From: DASSFG01 sp035547915
GTDB taxonomy: Bacteria > Planctomycetota > Planctomycetia > Pirellulales > JAICIG01
Reading direction: 5' to 3'
Assembly: GCA_035547915.1 (NCBI GenBank)
Contig: DASZTS010000090.1
Location: forward strand, 62,001-126,000
Length of the DNA: 64,000 nucleotides
The notes beneath the pieces were generated by a model. It made no database searches, was not told where the DNA came from, and was given only the letters and a program-made list of their open reading frames with translations. The translations under genes were made by a program, and so were the position numbers. Positions 54,783-62,939 of this stretch are shown one piece after another; the first letter of the stretch is position 1; each line of letters opens with the position of its first letter.

Positions 54783-56069
54783 ATGACCGACCGCCGCAAC
54801 CGCCGCGCGTTTTTGAAAAATGCTTCCAGTCTGATCGTCGGCGGTCTCGCAACGGCCGGCACACAAAGCCGACGGGCGACGGCGCAGTCGAAGAACGACC
54901 GCTTCGTCATCGGCGCCATCGGTGTCGGGGGCCAGGGGACGGCGATCGCCGAGCGGGCTCACAAGTTCGGCGACATCGTGGCCGTGTGCGACGTCGATCG
55001 CGAGCGGGCCGAACATGCCCGTCACAAATTCGGCGGCAAGGCGCACGTACACGCCGACTTCCGCGAACTGCTCGACCGACCCGAGATCGAGGCCATCACC
55101 ATCGGCACACCCGACCATTGGCACACCGCCGTGGCGCTGGCGGCTTTGCGGGCCGGCAAGGATGTGTATTGCGAGAAGCCGCTCACGCTGACGATCGCGG
55201 AAGGGCACCTGCTCATCCAGGCGGTGCAAGAGACGGGTCGCATCTTCCAGGTCGGCACGCAACAACGGAGCGACGCTCGCTTCCGCCAGGCGTGCGAGTT
55301 GGTGCGGAATGGGCGGCTCGGCAAGTTGCACAAGGTGACCGTCTCGCTACCCCGCTCGACCAAGACGGGAGGACCGTTTCTGACCCGTCCGGTGCCGGCC
55401 ACGCTCGACTGGAACCTCTGGCAAGGCCAGGCGGCCGTGCACGATTATTGTCCCGAGCGGTGCCATCACGATTTTCGTTGGTGGTACGAGTACTCGGGCG
55501 GCATAATGACCGACTGGGGCGCCCACCACATGGACATCGCCCATTGGGCGCTCGGCATCGAACACGGCGGTCCGCAGATCATCGAGAGTAAGATGAGCGA
55601 CCACGAGCGCAAGCGTCTCAACGAAGCGCACCACCACAACTCGTTCAACACGGCCGGCGACTTCACGGTCGATCTGACCTACCCGGGCCACGTGCTGGTG
55701 CAGGTCGTGCTCGGTGACGAGGGACTGTTGTTCGAAGGCGACGCGGGTCGGCTGTACGTCAACCGGGGTAAGATTACGGGCAAACCGGTCGAGGAACTCG
55801 CCGAGCGGCCGCTCCCCGCCGACGCCGTGAGGCTGTACGAGAGCCACGACCACATGGGCAATTTCTTCGATTGCATCAAGCACCGCAAACAGCCCATCTC
55901 GGACGTCGTGAGCCAGCACCGCTCGGTCAGCGCCTGCCATCTGGCGAACATCGCCTTGCGTCTGGGCCGCAAACTGACGTGGGACGCACTCAAGGAAGAA
56001 TTCATAGGAGATACCGAAGCGAACGCCATGCGCAGCCGCCACCAGCGCGCCCCGTTCGAGGTCGCATAA
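54783..56069 (+). CDS. Gfo/Idh/MocA family oxidoreductase with Tat signal
   Basis: A 428-residue protein. Its start MTDRRNRRAFLKNASSLIVG is a twin-arginine signal. The Rossmann part reads FVIGAIGVGGQGTAIAERAH then IVAVCDVDRERAEHARHKFG, with the family EKP motif in VYCEKPLTLTIAEGHLL and a TPDHWHTAVALAALRAGKDV strand. The C-terminal domain has WWYEYSGGIMTDWGAHHMDI with the DWGAHH histidine pair. Members oxidise or isomerise sugars and polyols with NAD(P); Tat export fits proteins that fold around the cofactor in the cytoplasm. A gene of unknown function starts 17 bp downstream. Confidence 0.93.
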   Translation: MTDRRNRRAFLKNASSLIVGGLATAGTQSRRATAQSKNDRFVIGAIGVGGQGTAIAERAHKFGDIVAVCDVDRERAEHARHKFGGKAHVHADFRELLDRPEIEAITIGTPDHWHTAVALAALRAGKDVYCEKPLTLTIAEGHLLIQAVQETGRIFQVGTQQRSDARFRQACELVRNGRLGKLHKVTVSLPRSTKTGGPFLTRPVPATLDWNLWQGQAAVHDYCPERCHHDFRWWYEYSGGIMTDWGAHHMDIAHWALGIEHGGPQIIESKMSDHERKRLNEAHHHNSFNTAGDFTVDLTYPGHVLVQVVLGDEGLLFEGDAGRLYVNRGKITGKPVEELAERPLPADAVRLYESHDHMGNFFDCIKHRKQPISDVVSQHRSVSACHLANIALRLGRKLTWDALKEEFIGDTEANAMRSRHQRAPFEVA

Positions 56070-56086
56070 CTTTCGAGGATTTCGAC

Positions 56087-56977
56087 ATGTTGGCAGCCGC
56101 CGATGCGTTCACCCTGGCGGAAGACTGGCTCGCCCGGCGACAGCGACTGGCGGGGTCGGTAACGATCCCGGAAGCCTATCGGCAAGCACAGTTGCAGGTG
56201 CTCGAGTATCTGATCCGCCGCTACGGCGACTCACCCGAAGCCGCCCGCCCGGCACGGTTCGGCTCGTCGGCACCCTTCTACAGCAACGATCGCGTGATCG
56301 TCGTCCATCATCATCTGGGCCGCGGCACGATCGCCGGTGTGAAGAGCCAGGCCGAGGCGAACCAGCGCGTGGGCGACATTCTCAGGCACCTGCAAAGCGT
56401 GCATGAGAACGACATCGACGACATCGCGGCACACAACGATTTCGCCGATTGGGTCGACGAGTTGGATGAGCATCCCATCGTACCCGAGCGCGCGTGGAAC
56501 GCCATCCTGCGGGCCCTGCGCAGAAGGCGCAGCGCACATCGGGCGATCGCCGAGGCGTTGCAGCAGAGTCCTTACCTGCCGCGCGCCGCTCTGACCTATC
56601 TCTGTCGTTGCCTCTCACGGGGGACATACGACATGGAAGCCGCCGAGATGTTGCTGAGCTGCCGCTCGGAGAAGGTGCCCGAGTACGTGGCCCGCGCCTG
56701 GCGTGAGCGGGTCGATCGCGGCTGTCTCAACGCGGTCACCGAGAAGTTGCGCGACTACCTCGCGGCCGAACCGCGCGCCTTGGATGGCGTGCGCGAACGG
56801 CTGGGTGACCGGAATCCCGCGATCCGCCTGGCCGCCACCGAAGTCCTGCGCGACGCGGGCACGCTCGACGACGTATCGCTGCTCTCCGATCTCGTCTCTC
56901 TACCCGCCGACGAAAGCGAGCACGCCGACGAACGTCGTGCCCTGCTCGATGCGATGTGGGCGATCGCGCATCGGTAA
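56087..56977 (+). CDS. Unknown protein, HEAT-like helical C-terminus
   Basis: A 296-residue soluble protein starting MLAAADAFTLAEDWLARRQR. The N-terminal half holds a histidine-rich strand (VIVVHHHLGRGTIAGVKSQA). The C-terminal half is helical with HEAT-like repeats (VTEKLRDYLAAEPRALDGVR; GDRNPAIRLAATEVLRDAGT; DVSLLSDLVSLPADESEHAD). No family was recognised and there is no signal peptide. The ATG 17 bp after the oxidoreductase was chosen over the longer frame inside that gene. Location suggests co-transcription with the Gfo/Idh/MocA gene. Confidence 0.7.
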   Translation: MLAAADAFTLAEDWLARRQRLAGSVTIPEAYRQAQLQVLEYLIRRYGDSPEAARPARFGSSAPFYSNDRVIVVHHHLGRGTIAGVKSQAEANQRVGDILRHLQSVHENDIDDIAAHNDFADWVDELDEHPIVPERAWNAILRALRRRRSAHRAIAEALQQSPYLPRAALTYLCRCLSRGTYDMEAAEMLLSCRSEKVPEYVARAWRERVDRGCLNAVTEKLRDYLAAEPRALDGVRERLGDRNPAIRLAATEVLRDAGTLDDVSLLSDLVSLPADESEHADERRALLDAMWAIAHR

Positions 56978-57001
56978 GACTATTGCCGGCATTCCGATGA
57001 A

Positions 57002-58027
57002 CTAGTCGCCCGCCAGTGCCCTCAGCACTTGGCGATCGGTGCCGGTGGCGAGGAAACGGACCGATCCGTCCAACATCAAGAATTGGGCACCGCGTTCGTT
57101 CGTGCTGCCAAAACCGGCTGCCGTTTCGTTCACGCCTTCGGCCGGGTCGCGCACGTTGGCCGGATCGCCCCAGGCTTTGAAGTCGGTCACTACCTCTCCG
57201 CAAACGATCGTGTTGCTTTCACTCTTGGTGAGCGACTCCCCGGTCATCGGGCGAGGACGGGCGAATAGGCGGCTGTTGCCAGCATAATGGCTCACAGCGT
57301 AGCCGCGGCTGTCGCGCAGCACGCCGATATCGGGGTTCAAATACATCTCGACGAATCGTCGAAAGGCGGGGGCATTCTTCTCATCGTCCCAGTCTCGCTG
57401 CATATCGATGTTGTCGGCTCGGACGCCGGCGAAGCGCAGAATCCGCGTTTGCCAACTGTGCGACGCTTGTTTCAGTTCGGGTGCGGGGCCATTGGGAGGA
57501 CATTGATGCCAATAACTGACAAAGCGAACGACGCCCATGTTGGTCCCGTACCTCAGGTTGTTGTGTGAAGTGAACGAGACATTCAGCCGGTAGCGTGTCA
57601 GCGGTTCGGGGGCCGTGGCCAGCCAAGCCGCTTGATGAACAAGCCCGATAATGGCCGTGCCCGCAGCGAACAGTAGTATGAATACGAAGAGAAGCTGAGC
57701 CGTCCGCGTCCACGTCCAGATGACAACCGCGCGTGCCGGATCTACCGGACCGTCGGGCAGACCGTTCGTTGGGCCCGACTTGGCGGACCGAATCGACTCC
57801 ACCAGCCAGCGCAGGAAAGGATGTCCACCGGCGAACAGCAAGGCCAAGCAGAGCGCGGCGGTGGCCACACCATACCAATTCCACGTCAGGCGCTGGCACG
57901 ACCGCGAGACAAAGCCACACCATCCAAAAAACACGTGGCCTATCAATTCGCCGAACACCGGGCTGAATATCGCCAGCTGGACGGCCGTGACCACAAACAT
58001 GAACAACAACATGACGAAGGTTCGCAT
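57002..58027 (-). CDS. Membrane protein with DUF1559-like tail (duplicate cassette 2, gene b)
   Basis: A 341-residue protein. Helices lie at about residues 4-25, 52-70 and 110-130 (AQLLFVFILLFAAGTAIIGL). The C-terminal half carries DUF1559-type features: SHSWQTRILRFAG, VLRDSRGYAVSHYAGNSRLF, NTIVCGEVVTDFKAWGDPAN and the closing QFLMLDGSVRFLATGTDRQV. DUF1559 proteins are abundant pilin-like planctomycete proteins, but this one lacks the usual N-terminal prepilin methylation motif. Its start shares one base with the stop of the upstream gene (TGATG). It is closely related to the gene at 58531-59322, but has about 80 extra N-terminal residues. Confidence 0.78.
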   Translation of the reverse strand: MRTFVMLLFMFVVTAVQLAIFSPVFGELIGHVFFGWCGFVSRSCQRLTWNWYGVATAALCLALLFAGGHPFLRWLVESIRSAKSGPTNGLPDGPVDPARAVVIWTWTRTAQLLFVFILLFAAGTAIIGLVHQAAWLATAPEPLTRYRLNVSFTSHNNLRYGTNMGVVRFVSYWHQCPPNGPAPELKQASHSWQTRILRFAGVRADNIDMQRDWDDEKNAPAFRRFVEMYLNPDIGVLRDSRGYAVSHYAGNSRLFARPRPMTGESLTKSESNTIVCGEVVTDFKAWGDPANVRDPAEGVNETAAGFGSTNERGAQFLMLDGSVRFLATGTDRQVLRALAGD

Positions 58028-58503
58028 CAGCGTGTCTCCCGCGGCTGGCTCGCCGGTTCGGCATTTTCTTGGCTAACGGCATCGGCATGGACAGGACGCG
58101 TTGAAGCCGCTACGGGCGGGTCGCGTAACTGATGTGTCGAGTGCTGCTTCTTCCACGCGCCGGGCGTCATCAATTCGCGAGCCCCCGAAATCATCGTCAG
58201 CACGAGCAGGAAGAGCAGCCCCCACAACCCCATCAAACCCAAGGAACGCAGATACGAAATGCGCGGCAGCCTCGGAAAATCCTTGGCGACCGAATTCCAC
58301 ACCCACTGGATCGCCCAGGCGATAACGAGCAGGCTGACGCCGAAGAAGGAGATCGCGTCGAGGCGCAGCTTGGTCGTGTTCGTCAGCGTAACGAGGCGAG
58401 GGACGTCTTCCAACGTGGGAATACCCATCACTGCCGACGCGACGTCGGTCGAGCCGAGAGCGGTGGCAAACGTCAGGAGACCGACGGATAACGACAGGCG
58501 CAT
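58027..58503 (-). CDS. Two-helix membrane protein (duplicate cassette 2, gene a)
   Basis: A 158-residue protein with an N-terminal signal-like helix (MRLSLSVGLLTFATALGS), the motif GIPTLEDVPR, and two more helices (ISFFGVSLLVIAWAIQWVWN; LGLMGLWGLLFLLVLTMISG). The segment AKDFPRLPRISYLRSLGLMG is nearly identical to the copy at 59322-59825. Its family is unknown. It is translationally coupled to the DUF1559-like gene downstream. ATG 58503 is preferred over a start at 58527. Confidence 0.75.
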   Translation of the reverse strand: MRLSLSVGLLTFATALGSTDVASAVMGIPTLEDVPRLVTLTNTTKLRLDAISFFGVSLLVIAWAIQWVWNSVAKDFPRLPRISYLRSLGLMGLWGLLFLLVLTMISGARELMTPGAWKKQHSTHQLRDPPVAASTRPVHADAVSQENAEPASQPRETR

Positions 58504-58530
58504 GTCCGCACCTCGCTTGGCAAGCAAACT

Positions 58531-59322
58531 TCAAAAGCCATCCGTTATGCTCAGATTCCCCGACAGCTCGGCGAGCACCAGGGGATCGGTGCCGGTGGAG
58601 AGGAAAAGTACCGATCCGTCGAGCATCAAGAATTTGGCGCCGCGTTCGTCCGTGCTGCCAAAGCCGGCTGCCGTCTGGTTCACACCTTCGGCCAGGTCGC
58701 GTAGGTTGGCCGGGTCGCCCCAGGCGTTGAAATCGGCGACGACCTCTCCGCAAACGATCGTTTTGCTGATACCGTTGAAGAGCGATTCCGTGGTGATCCT
58801 GCATGGACGGGCAAACAAGCGGCTGTTACCCGCATAGTGGCTCACGGCAAACCCGCGGCTATCGCGCAGCACGCCGGTCGCGGGACTCAGGTAATCACTG
58901 ACAAATCGCTGAAAAATGGGCGCATTCTTCGGATCGTCCCAGTCGTGCTGCCAGTCGACCATGACGTCCGTCTTCAGGAACGGCAGAATGCGTGTCTGCC
59001 AACTGTGCGACGCTGGTTTCGGATCAGGTGCGGTTCCGTCGGGCGGATGTCGACCATGACGATCGGCATAGTACCGGAAAACCATGCGCATTTGTTGCAG
59101 TTCCTCGGGCGAAGTGAAGCGGTCAGGATTTTTCAGCCGATGGCGCGTCAGCGGCCCGGAGTCCGTCCCCAACCACGCCAGTTGATGAAAAAGTCCGACG
59201 AAGGCTGCGCTCGCTGCGAACAGCAACACGACTATGAGGAGAAGCTGGGCCGCACGCTTCCACGTCCAGATGAGAGCGGCTGACGCGACAAACGATACGA
59301 ACCGACTACGGACGATGCGCAT
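58531..59322 (-). CDS. Membrane protein with DUF1559-like tail (duplicate cassette 1, gene b)
   Basis: A 263-residue protein: one N-terminal helix (AAQLLLIVVLLFAASAAFVG), then SHSWQTRILPFLK, VLRDSRGFAVSHYAGNSRLF, KTIVCGEVVADFNAWGDPAN and KFLMLDGSVLFLSTGTDPLV. It is the paralogue of 57002-58027 but lacks that protein's first two helices and the loop between them. The start is the ATG at 59322, again fused to the upstream stop as TGATG. The long frame above 59322 overlaps gene a and is not used. Confidence 0.75.
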   Translation of the reverse strand: MRIVRSRFVSFVASAALIWTWKRAAQLLLIVVLLFAASAAFVGLFHQLAWLGTDSGPLTRHRLKNPDRFTSPEELQQMRMVFRYYADRHGRHPPDGTAPDPKPASHSWQTRILPFLKTDVMVDWQHDWDDPKNAPIFQRFVSDYLSPATGVLRDSRGFAVSHYAGNSRLFARPCRITTESLFNGISKTIVCGEVVADFNAWGDPANLRDLAEGVNQTAAGFGSTDERGAKFLMLDGSVLFLSTGTDPLVLAELSGNLSITDGF

Positions 59323-59825
59323 CAGCGTACCCCTGAGTCGTTCGCCGGCTCCGTGCTCACCTGCTTGTCGCCGTCCGTGGCAACTGACTGCGGAGCAACC
59401 TCGGCCGGCGGGGCGACCAGCTGATAGGTGAAGCCGTTCTTCTTCCAAGAACCGGGTGTCATCCATTCGCGGGCCCCCGAGATCATCGTCAGCACGAGCA
59501 GGAAGAGCAGGCCCCATAACCCCAGCAGGCCCAACGAACGCAAATAGGAAATGCGTGGCAGCCTCGGAAAATCTTTGGCTAACGAATTCCAAACCCGTTG
59601 TATCGCCCAGGCGATGAGAAGCAGCGAAACGACAAAGAAGGAGATGATGTCGGGACGGAGCCTGACCGTGTTCGTCGGCGTCGTCTTCGCCGGGGTCGTC
59701 CTCATCAGCGGAATGATGCGAGGCACATCTTCCAACGTGGGAGCGCCCATGCCCGCCGACACCACGTCCGCCGGGCCGAGAACAACAGCAAACCCCAAAA
59801 GACCGACGCACAACCACCAGCGCAT
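59322..59825 (-). CDS. Two-helix membrane protein (duplicate cassette 1, gene a)
   Basis: A 167-residue protein beginning MRWWLCVGLLGFAVVLGPAD, followed by GAPTLEDVPRIIPLM and two helices (IISFFVVSLLLIAWAIQRVW; LGLLGLWGLLFLLVLTMISG). It matches the gene at 58027-58503 over its whole length, with a short TTPAKTTPTNT insertion. Its function is unknown. It heads a four-gene minus-strand run made of two cassettes. Confidence 0.75.
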   Translation of the reverse strand: MRWWLCVGLLGFAVVLGPADVVSAGMGAPTLEDVPRIIPLMRTTPAKTTPTNTVRLRPDIISFFVVSLLLIAWAIQRVWNSLAKDFPRLPRISYLRSLGLLGLWGLLFLLVLTMISGAREWMTPGSWKKNGFTYQLVAPPAEVAPQSVATDGDKQVSTEPANDSGVR

Positions 59826-60059
59826 GGCCGCACCTCGCTTGGTAGAAGGACGCTATGCCTCAAACGGTCGAACGATACTGTCGAAATGACACAAGAATTG
59901 CGCCTTCATTCTAACTGCGGGATTCGTACGAGCAATCAGCCGCGGAGCAACCGCGGGAAGGGCGGTGCTCACCGGCCGCGTGGTCATGGAATATAGCCTG
60001 ACCGCCGTCGATAATAGGTCGATTAAGAGCGAACCAAACAGGAAATCGAGTTCACTGCC

Positions 60060-61016
60060 ATGACCGTTTCACGTAGACAATTCTTGCAATCGACGTCGGT
60101 CGCTTCACTCGCCGCGGGTGCGGGCCTTCATGCGTTCGGCAATGACGAATCGGCAGCGACTCCGGCACGGGTGCTGGTGTGGGACGAACAGCAGCCGGCG
60201 CAGAAGGAGGCGTACCCCGACTTCTTGGGCAACGCGATCGCAAACTGGCTCAAGACGCGGCCCGGCGTGGAGGCCCGTTCGGTGAAGCTCGATGATCCGC
60301 AACAAGGTCTGGCCGACGAGGATCTGGCCTGGGCGAACGTCATCATCTGGTGGGGTCACGTACGGCAAGGAGAGATCACGCCCGAGACGGTGCGCAAGAA
60401 GATCATCGAGCCGATCCTGGCCGGGCGATTGTCGTTGATCGCCCTGCACTCGGCACATTGGTCGACGCCGTTCGTCGAGGCGATGAATGAACGCACGCGG
60501 CAGGACGCGCGGCGGCGTTACCCCGATCCGATGCAAGGTCCGCCGGTGAAATTCGAGTTCGTGCCGCCGCCCGGTCGCTTTCCGCCCGCCAGCGATTCGT
60601 TGCTCACGCCGGCATATTACGCCCTGAAGCAGGACGGGTCGGTGCGGCTGGTGCGCGTCGATCTACCGAACTGTTGCTTTCCCGATTATCGGCCCGACGG
60701 CGAGCCGAGCACGGTGCACGTGCTCAAGCCGAATCACCCAATCGCTCACGACTTGCCCGAAACGTTCCAGATCCAGCACACCGAGATGTACAATGGGCCG
60801 TTTCACGTGCCCGAGCCCGACGAATTGATCTTCCGAGAGACGTGGGCCAAAGGCGAATCGTTCCCCAGCGGCTGCCTGTGGACGCTCGGTCGCGGCGAGG
60901 TGTTTTATTTCCGGCCAGGCCACGAAACGTTCTCGGTCTATCTGCAACGCGAACCGTTACAGGTCGTCGAAAACGCCGTTCGCTTCCTGACACGCTCGAA
61001 GTCCACCGACCACTAA
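60060..61016 (+). CDS. ThuA-like protein with Tat signal
   Basis: A 318-residue protein starting MTVSRRQFLQSTSVASLAAG, a twin-arginine signal. The ThuA-like core is ARVLVWDEQQPAQKEAYPDF, LGNAIANWLKTRPGVEARSV, WANVIIWWGHVRQGEITPET, RLSLIALHSAHWSTPFVEAM, HPIAHDLPETFQIQHTEMYN and GRGEVFYFRPGHETFSVYLQ. ThuA proteins take part in trehalose or other glycoside utilisation, and this form is commonly found near Gfo/Idh/MocA genes. One such gene faces it at 61133-62260. No catalytic cysteine typical of amidotransferases is evident. Confidence 0.9.
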   Translation: MTVSRRQFLQSTSVASLAAGAGLHAFGNDESAATPARVLVWDEQQPAQKEAYPDFLGNAIANWLKTRPGVEARSVKLDDPQQGLADEDLAWANVIIWWGHVRQGEITPETVRKKIIEPILAGRLSLIALHSAHWSTPFVEAMNERTRQDARRRYPDPMQGPPVKFEFVPPPGRFPPASDSLLTPAYYALKQDGSVRLVRVDLPNCCFPDYRPDGEPSTVHVLKPNHPIAHDLPETFQIQHTEMYNGPFHVPEPDELIFRETWAKGESFPSGCLWTLGRGEVFYFRPGHETFSVYLQREPLQVVENAVRFLTRSKSTDH

Positions 61017-61035
61017 TCTCACGGCTGGCAGTCTT

Positions 61036-61135
61036 AGAGCAACCGACAAGTCGGATGAGGTTTCAGGAAGATCGGCGTTTTACGGCCGATTTTGCCCGCG
61101 GCGCTCTGGCTTCCGGGCTCAGTCAGCCGCGCTTA
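61036..61135 (+). repeat. Dispersed palindromic repeat, copy D
   Basis: A near-full copy, parallel to copy A: AGAGCAACCGACAAGTCGGA at the left, the hairpin ATCGGC...GCCGAT in the middle, and TCAGTCAGCCGCGCTT at the right. Its right end contains the stop codon of the convergent oxidoreductase gene. Confidence 0.65.
61071..61093 (+). terminator. Hairpin inside repeat copy D, possible terminator
   Basis: ATCGGC and GCCGAT pair over an 8-base loop and are followed by TTTT from 61090. It sits between two convergent genes and could end transcription from the left. Confidence 0.45.
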
Positions 61136-62260
61136 CGACAACGTGAACGCAGGCAGCTTCGCGATCTCGCCACCCTTCAGCGCCGACTCGTGGGCGCAGA
61201 TACCGACGCAGGTCCAGTTGGCCGATTGGACGGCGTTGGGGTATGGGTCGCGATCTTCGACCAACGCCGAGACGAACTCGTGCGCCAGGTGCGGGTGCGA
61301 ACCGCCGTGGCCGCCACCCTGCACGAACGAGAGATGCTGGTGTTCGCCCGCGTCGTACACGCCGCCGGTCGTGAAGCGGCGGATCGGCTCGGGCAACCGG
61401 TGGGCGTAGTCGGGCACCTTCACGCGCTGCGGGATCTCTGGCTCGGGCTTCTTGGCCGTGTGAATCACCGGCTCCTCGCCTTCGATCAGTGCCCACTCGA
61501 AGGTCTTTTTCGTGCCGTAGACATCGAAGCTCTCGCGGTATTGCCGGGCCGTGTCGAACAGCGAGCGGTAGATGCGGGCGGTCAGGTCGCTGTTGCGGAA
61601 CTTGATGTGCGTCGTCTCGACCGCGAACGGCGAATTGTATTTGCCGATCAGCTCCTCGCGGATAGTACCCGACCCGAAGCACGAAACATATTCGGCCTCA
61701 GCCCGCGTGAGAGCCAGGCAGGGGCCGACGCAATGCGTGGCATAGTGCATGGGAGGCAAGCCCGGCCAGTAGTTTGGCCAGCCGTCCATGTCCTGTTGAT
61801 GGCTCGCTTGGAGGAATTGGACCTTGCCGAGTTCACCCTTGTCGTACATTTCCTTGACGAACAGGAACTCGCGGGCGTAGACCACCGTCTCGGCCATCAT
61901 GTACTTCAGGCCCGTCTCCTTGGCGAGCCGAACGATCTGTTCGCACTCCTCGATTGTCGTGGCCATCGGCACGGTCGACATCACGTGCTTGCCCGCCTTC
62001 AGCGCGGCGATCGCCTGCGGAGCGTGATCGGGGATCGGCGTGTTGATGTGCACGAAGTCGACATCGCGGTCGGCCAGCACATCTTCGTAGCGGGTGTAGC
62101 GTTTCTCGATGCCGTAGGCGTCTCCCACCTCCTTCAACTTCTGCGGGTTGCGTTGGCAGATGGCGTGCATCGTGGCGTGCGGATGCCGCTGATAGATGGG
62201 GATGAACTCGGCGCCGAAACCGAGGCCGATGATCGCCACATTGACGCGCTCTTTTTTCAT
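61133..62260 (-). CDS. Gfo/Idh/MocA family oxidoreductase
   Basis: A 375-residue cytoplasmic protein starting MKKERVNVAIIGLGFGAEFI, the Rossmann glycine motif. Further blocks: MHAICQRNPQKLKEVGDAYG, DVDFVHINTPIPDHAPQAIA, AALKAGKHVMSTVPMATTIE, and the C-terminal domain with GPCLALTRAEAEYVSCFGSG and GGGHGGSHPHLAHEFVSALV. The usual EKP is here STVPMA, so the family lysine is replaced. This points to an altered or non-canonical activity. The ATG at 62260 opens the nucleotide-binding motif; the frame above is not family-like. It faces the ThuA gene. Confidence 0.9.
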   Translation of the reverse strand: MKKERVNVAIIGLGFGAEFIPIYQRHPHATMHAICQRNPQKLKEVGDAYGIEKRYTRYEDVLADRDVDFVHINTPIPDHAPQAIAALKAGKHVMSTVPMATTIEECEQIVRLAKETGLKYMMAETVVYAREFLFVKEMYDKGELGKVQFLQASHQQDMDGWPNYWPGLPPMHYATHCVGPCLALTRAEAEYVSCFGSGTIREELIGKYNSPFAVETTHIKFRNSDLTARIYRSLFDTARQYRESFDVYGTKKTFEWALIEGEEPVIHTAKKPEPEIPQRVKVPDYAHRLPEPIRRFTTGGVYDAGEHQHLSFVQGGGHGGSHPHLAHEFVSALVEDRDPYPNAVQSANWTCVGICAHESALKGGEIAKLPAFTLS

Positions 62261-62459
62261 AGAAATGTTTCCTACAGCCGAAGACACGGGAGTGCGGGTT
62301 GCCGTGTGATGATTGTTATCGCGCCCCGCTTCGGCTGCAACGGGCGGGCGAGAATTCATGCGCGCTGGCCGCGGTAGCAAGCTTGCTCCATCGCGCGGGC
62401 TGCTCTAGGCTAGACCCAGATTTCTGAACACGCTTCCTGGCATTTACGCGGTGCATACG

Positions 62460-62894
62460 ATGCCGACGAGTTGGCTGCCCAAGGAACGAATCGTCGTGCC
62501 GGTCGATTTCTCGGAAGATTCGTTCGCCGCGCTCGACACGGCCTTGGGGCTCGTGGCCGACGCGTCGCACCTGTCGCTGATCTACGTGCTGCCAGTGATC
62601 GAACCGGCCGAACCGGGCGTGATCTGGACGACGATCGACGACGACAGCCGGCGACATCACGCCGAGTTGGCGCTCGCCGAACGGTTGGATGCGTCGCGCT
62701 TCCGCGGCGTGAAAACGCACATTGCATTCGGTGAACCGGGGCACGAGATCGCCGCTTTCGCGCAAGAGGAGCAGGCCGACCTGATCGTCCTCTCGTCACA
62801 CGGCCGCACCGGGCTCACGCGGCTGCTCATCGGCTCGGTCGCCGAGAAGACCGTCCGGCTGGCCCATTGCCCGGTGTTGGTTTTGAAGAAATGA
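62460..62894 (+). CDS. Universal stress protein (UspA family)
   Basis: A 144-residue single-domain UspA: RIVVPVDFSEDSFAALDTAL at the N-terminus, LSLIYVLPVIEP, and the ATP-binding C-terminus LIVLSSHGRTGLTRLLIGSV then AEKTVRLAHCPVLVLKK. The G-2x-G-9x-G(S) motif is present as GRTG...IGS, so nucleotide binding is likely. Length is typical. A GTG at 62451 would add three residues. Such proteins respond to starvation and stress; no partner is obvious. Confidence 0.92.
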   Translation: MPTSWLPKERIVVPVDFSEDSFAALDTALGLVADASHLSLIYVLPVIEPAEPGVIWTTIDDDSRRHHAELALAERLDASRFRGVKTHIAFGEPGHEIAAFAQEEQADLIVLSSHGRTGLTRLLIGSVAEKTVRLAHCPVLVLKK

Positions 62895-62939
62895 GGGGCG
62901 GAAGAGATAGGGCCGGACGGAATAGGAGATTGCCGCGGC

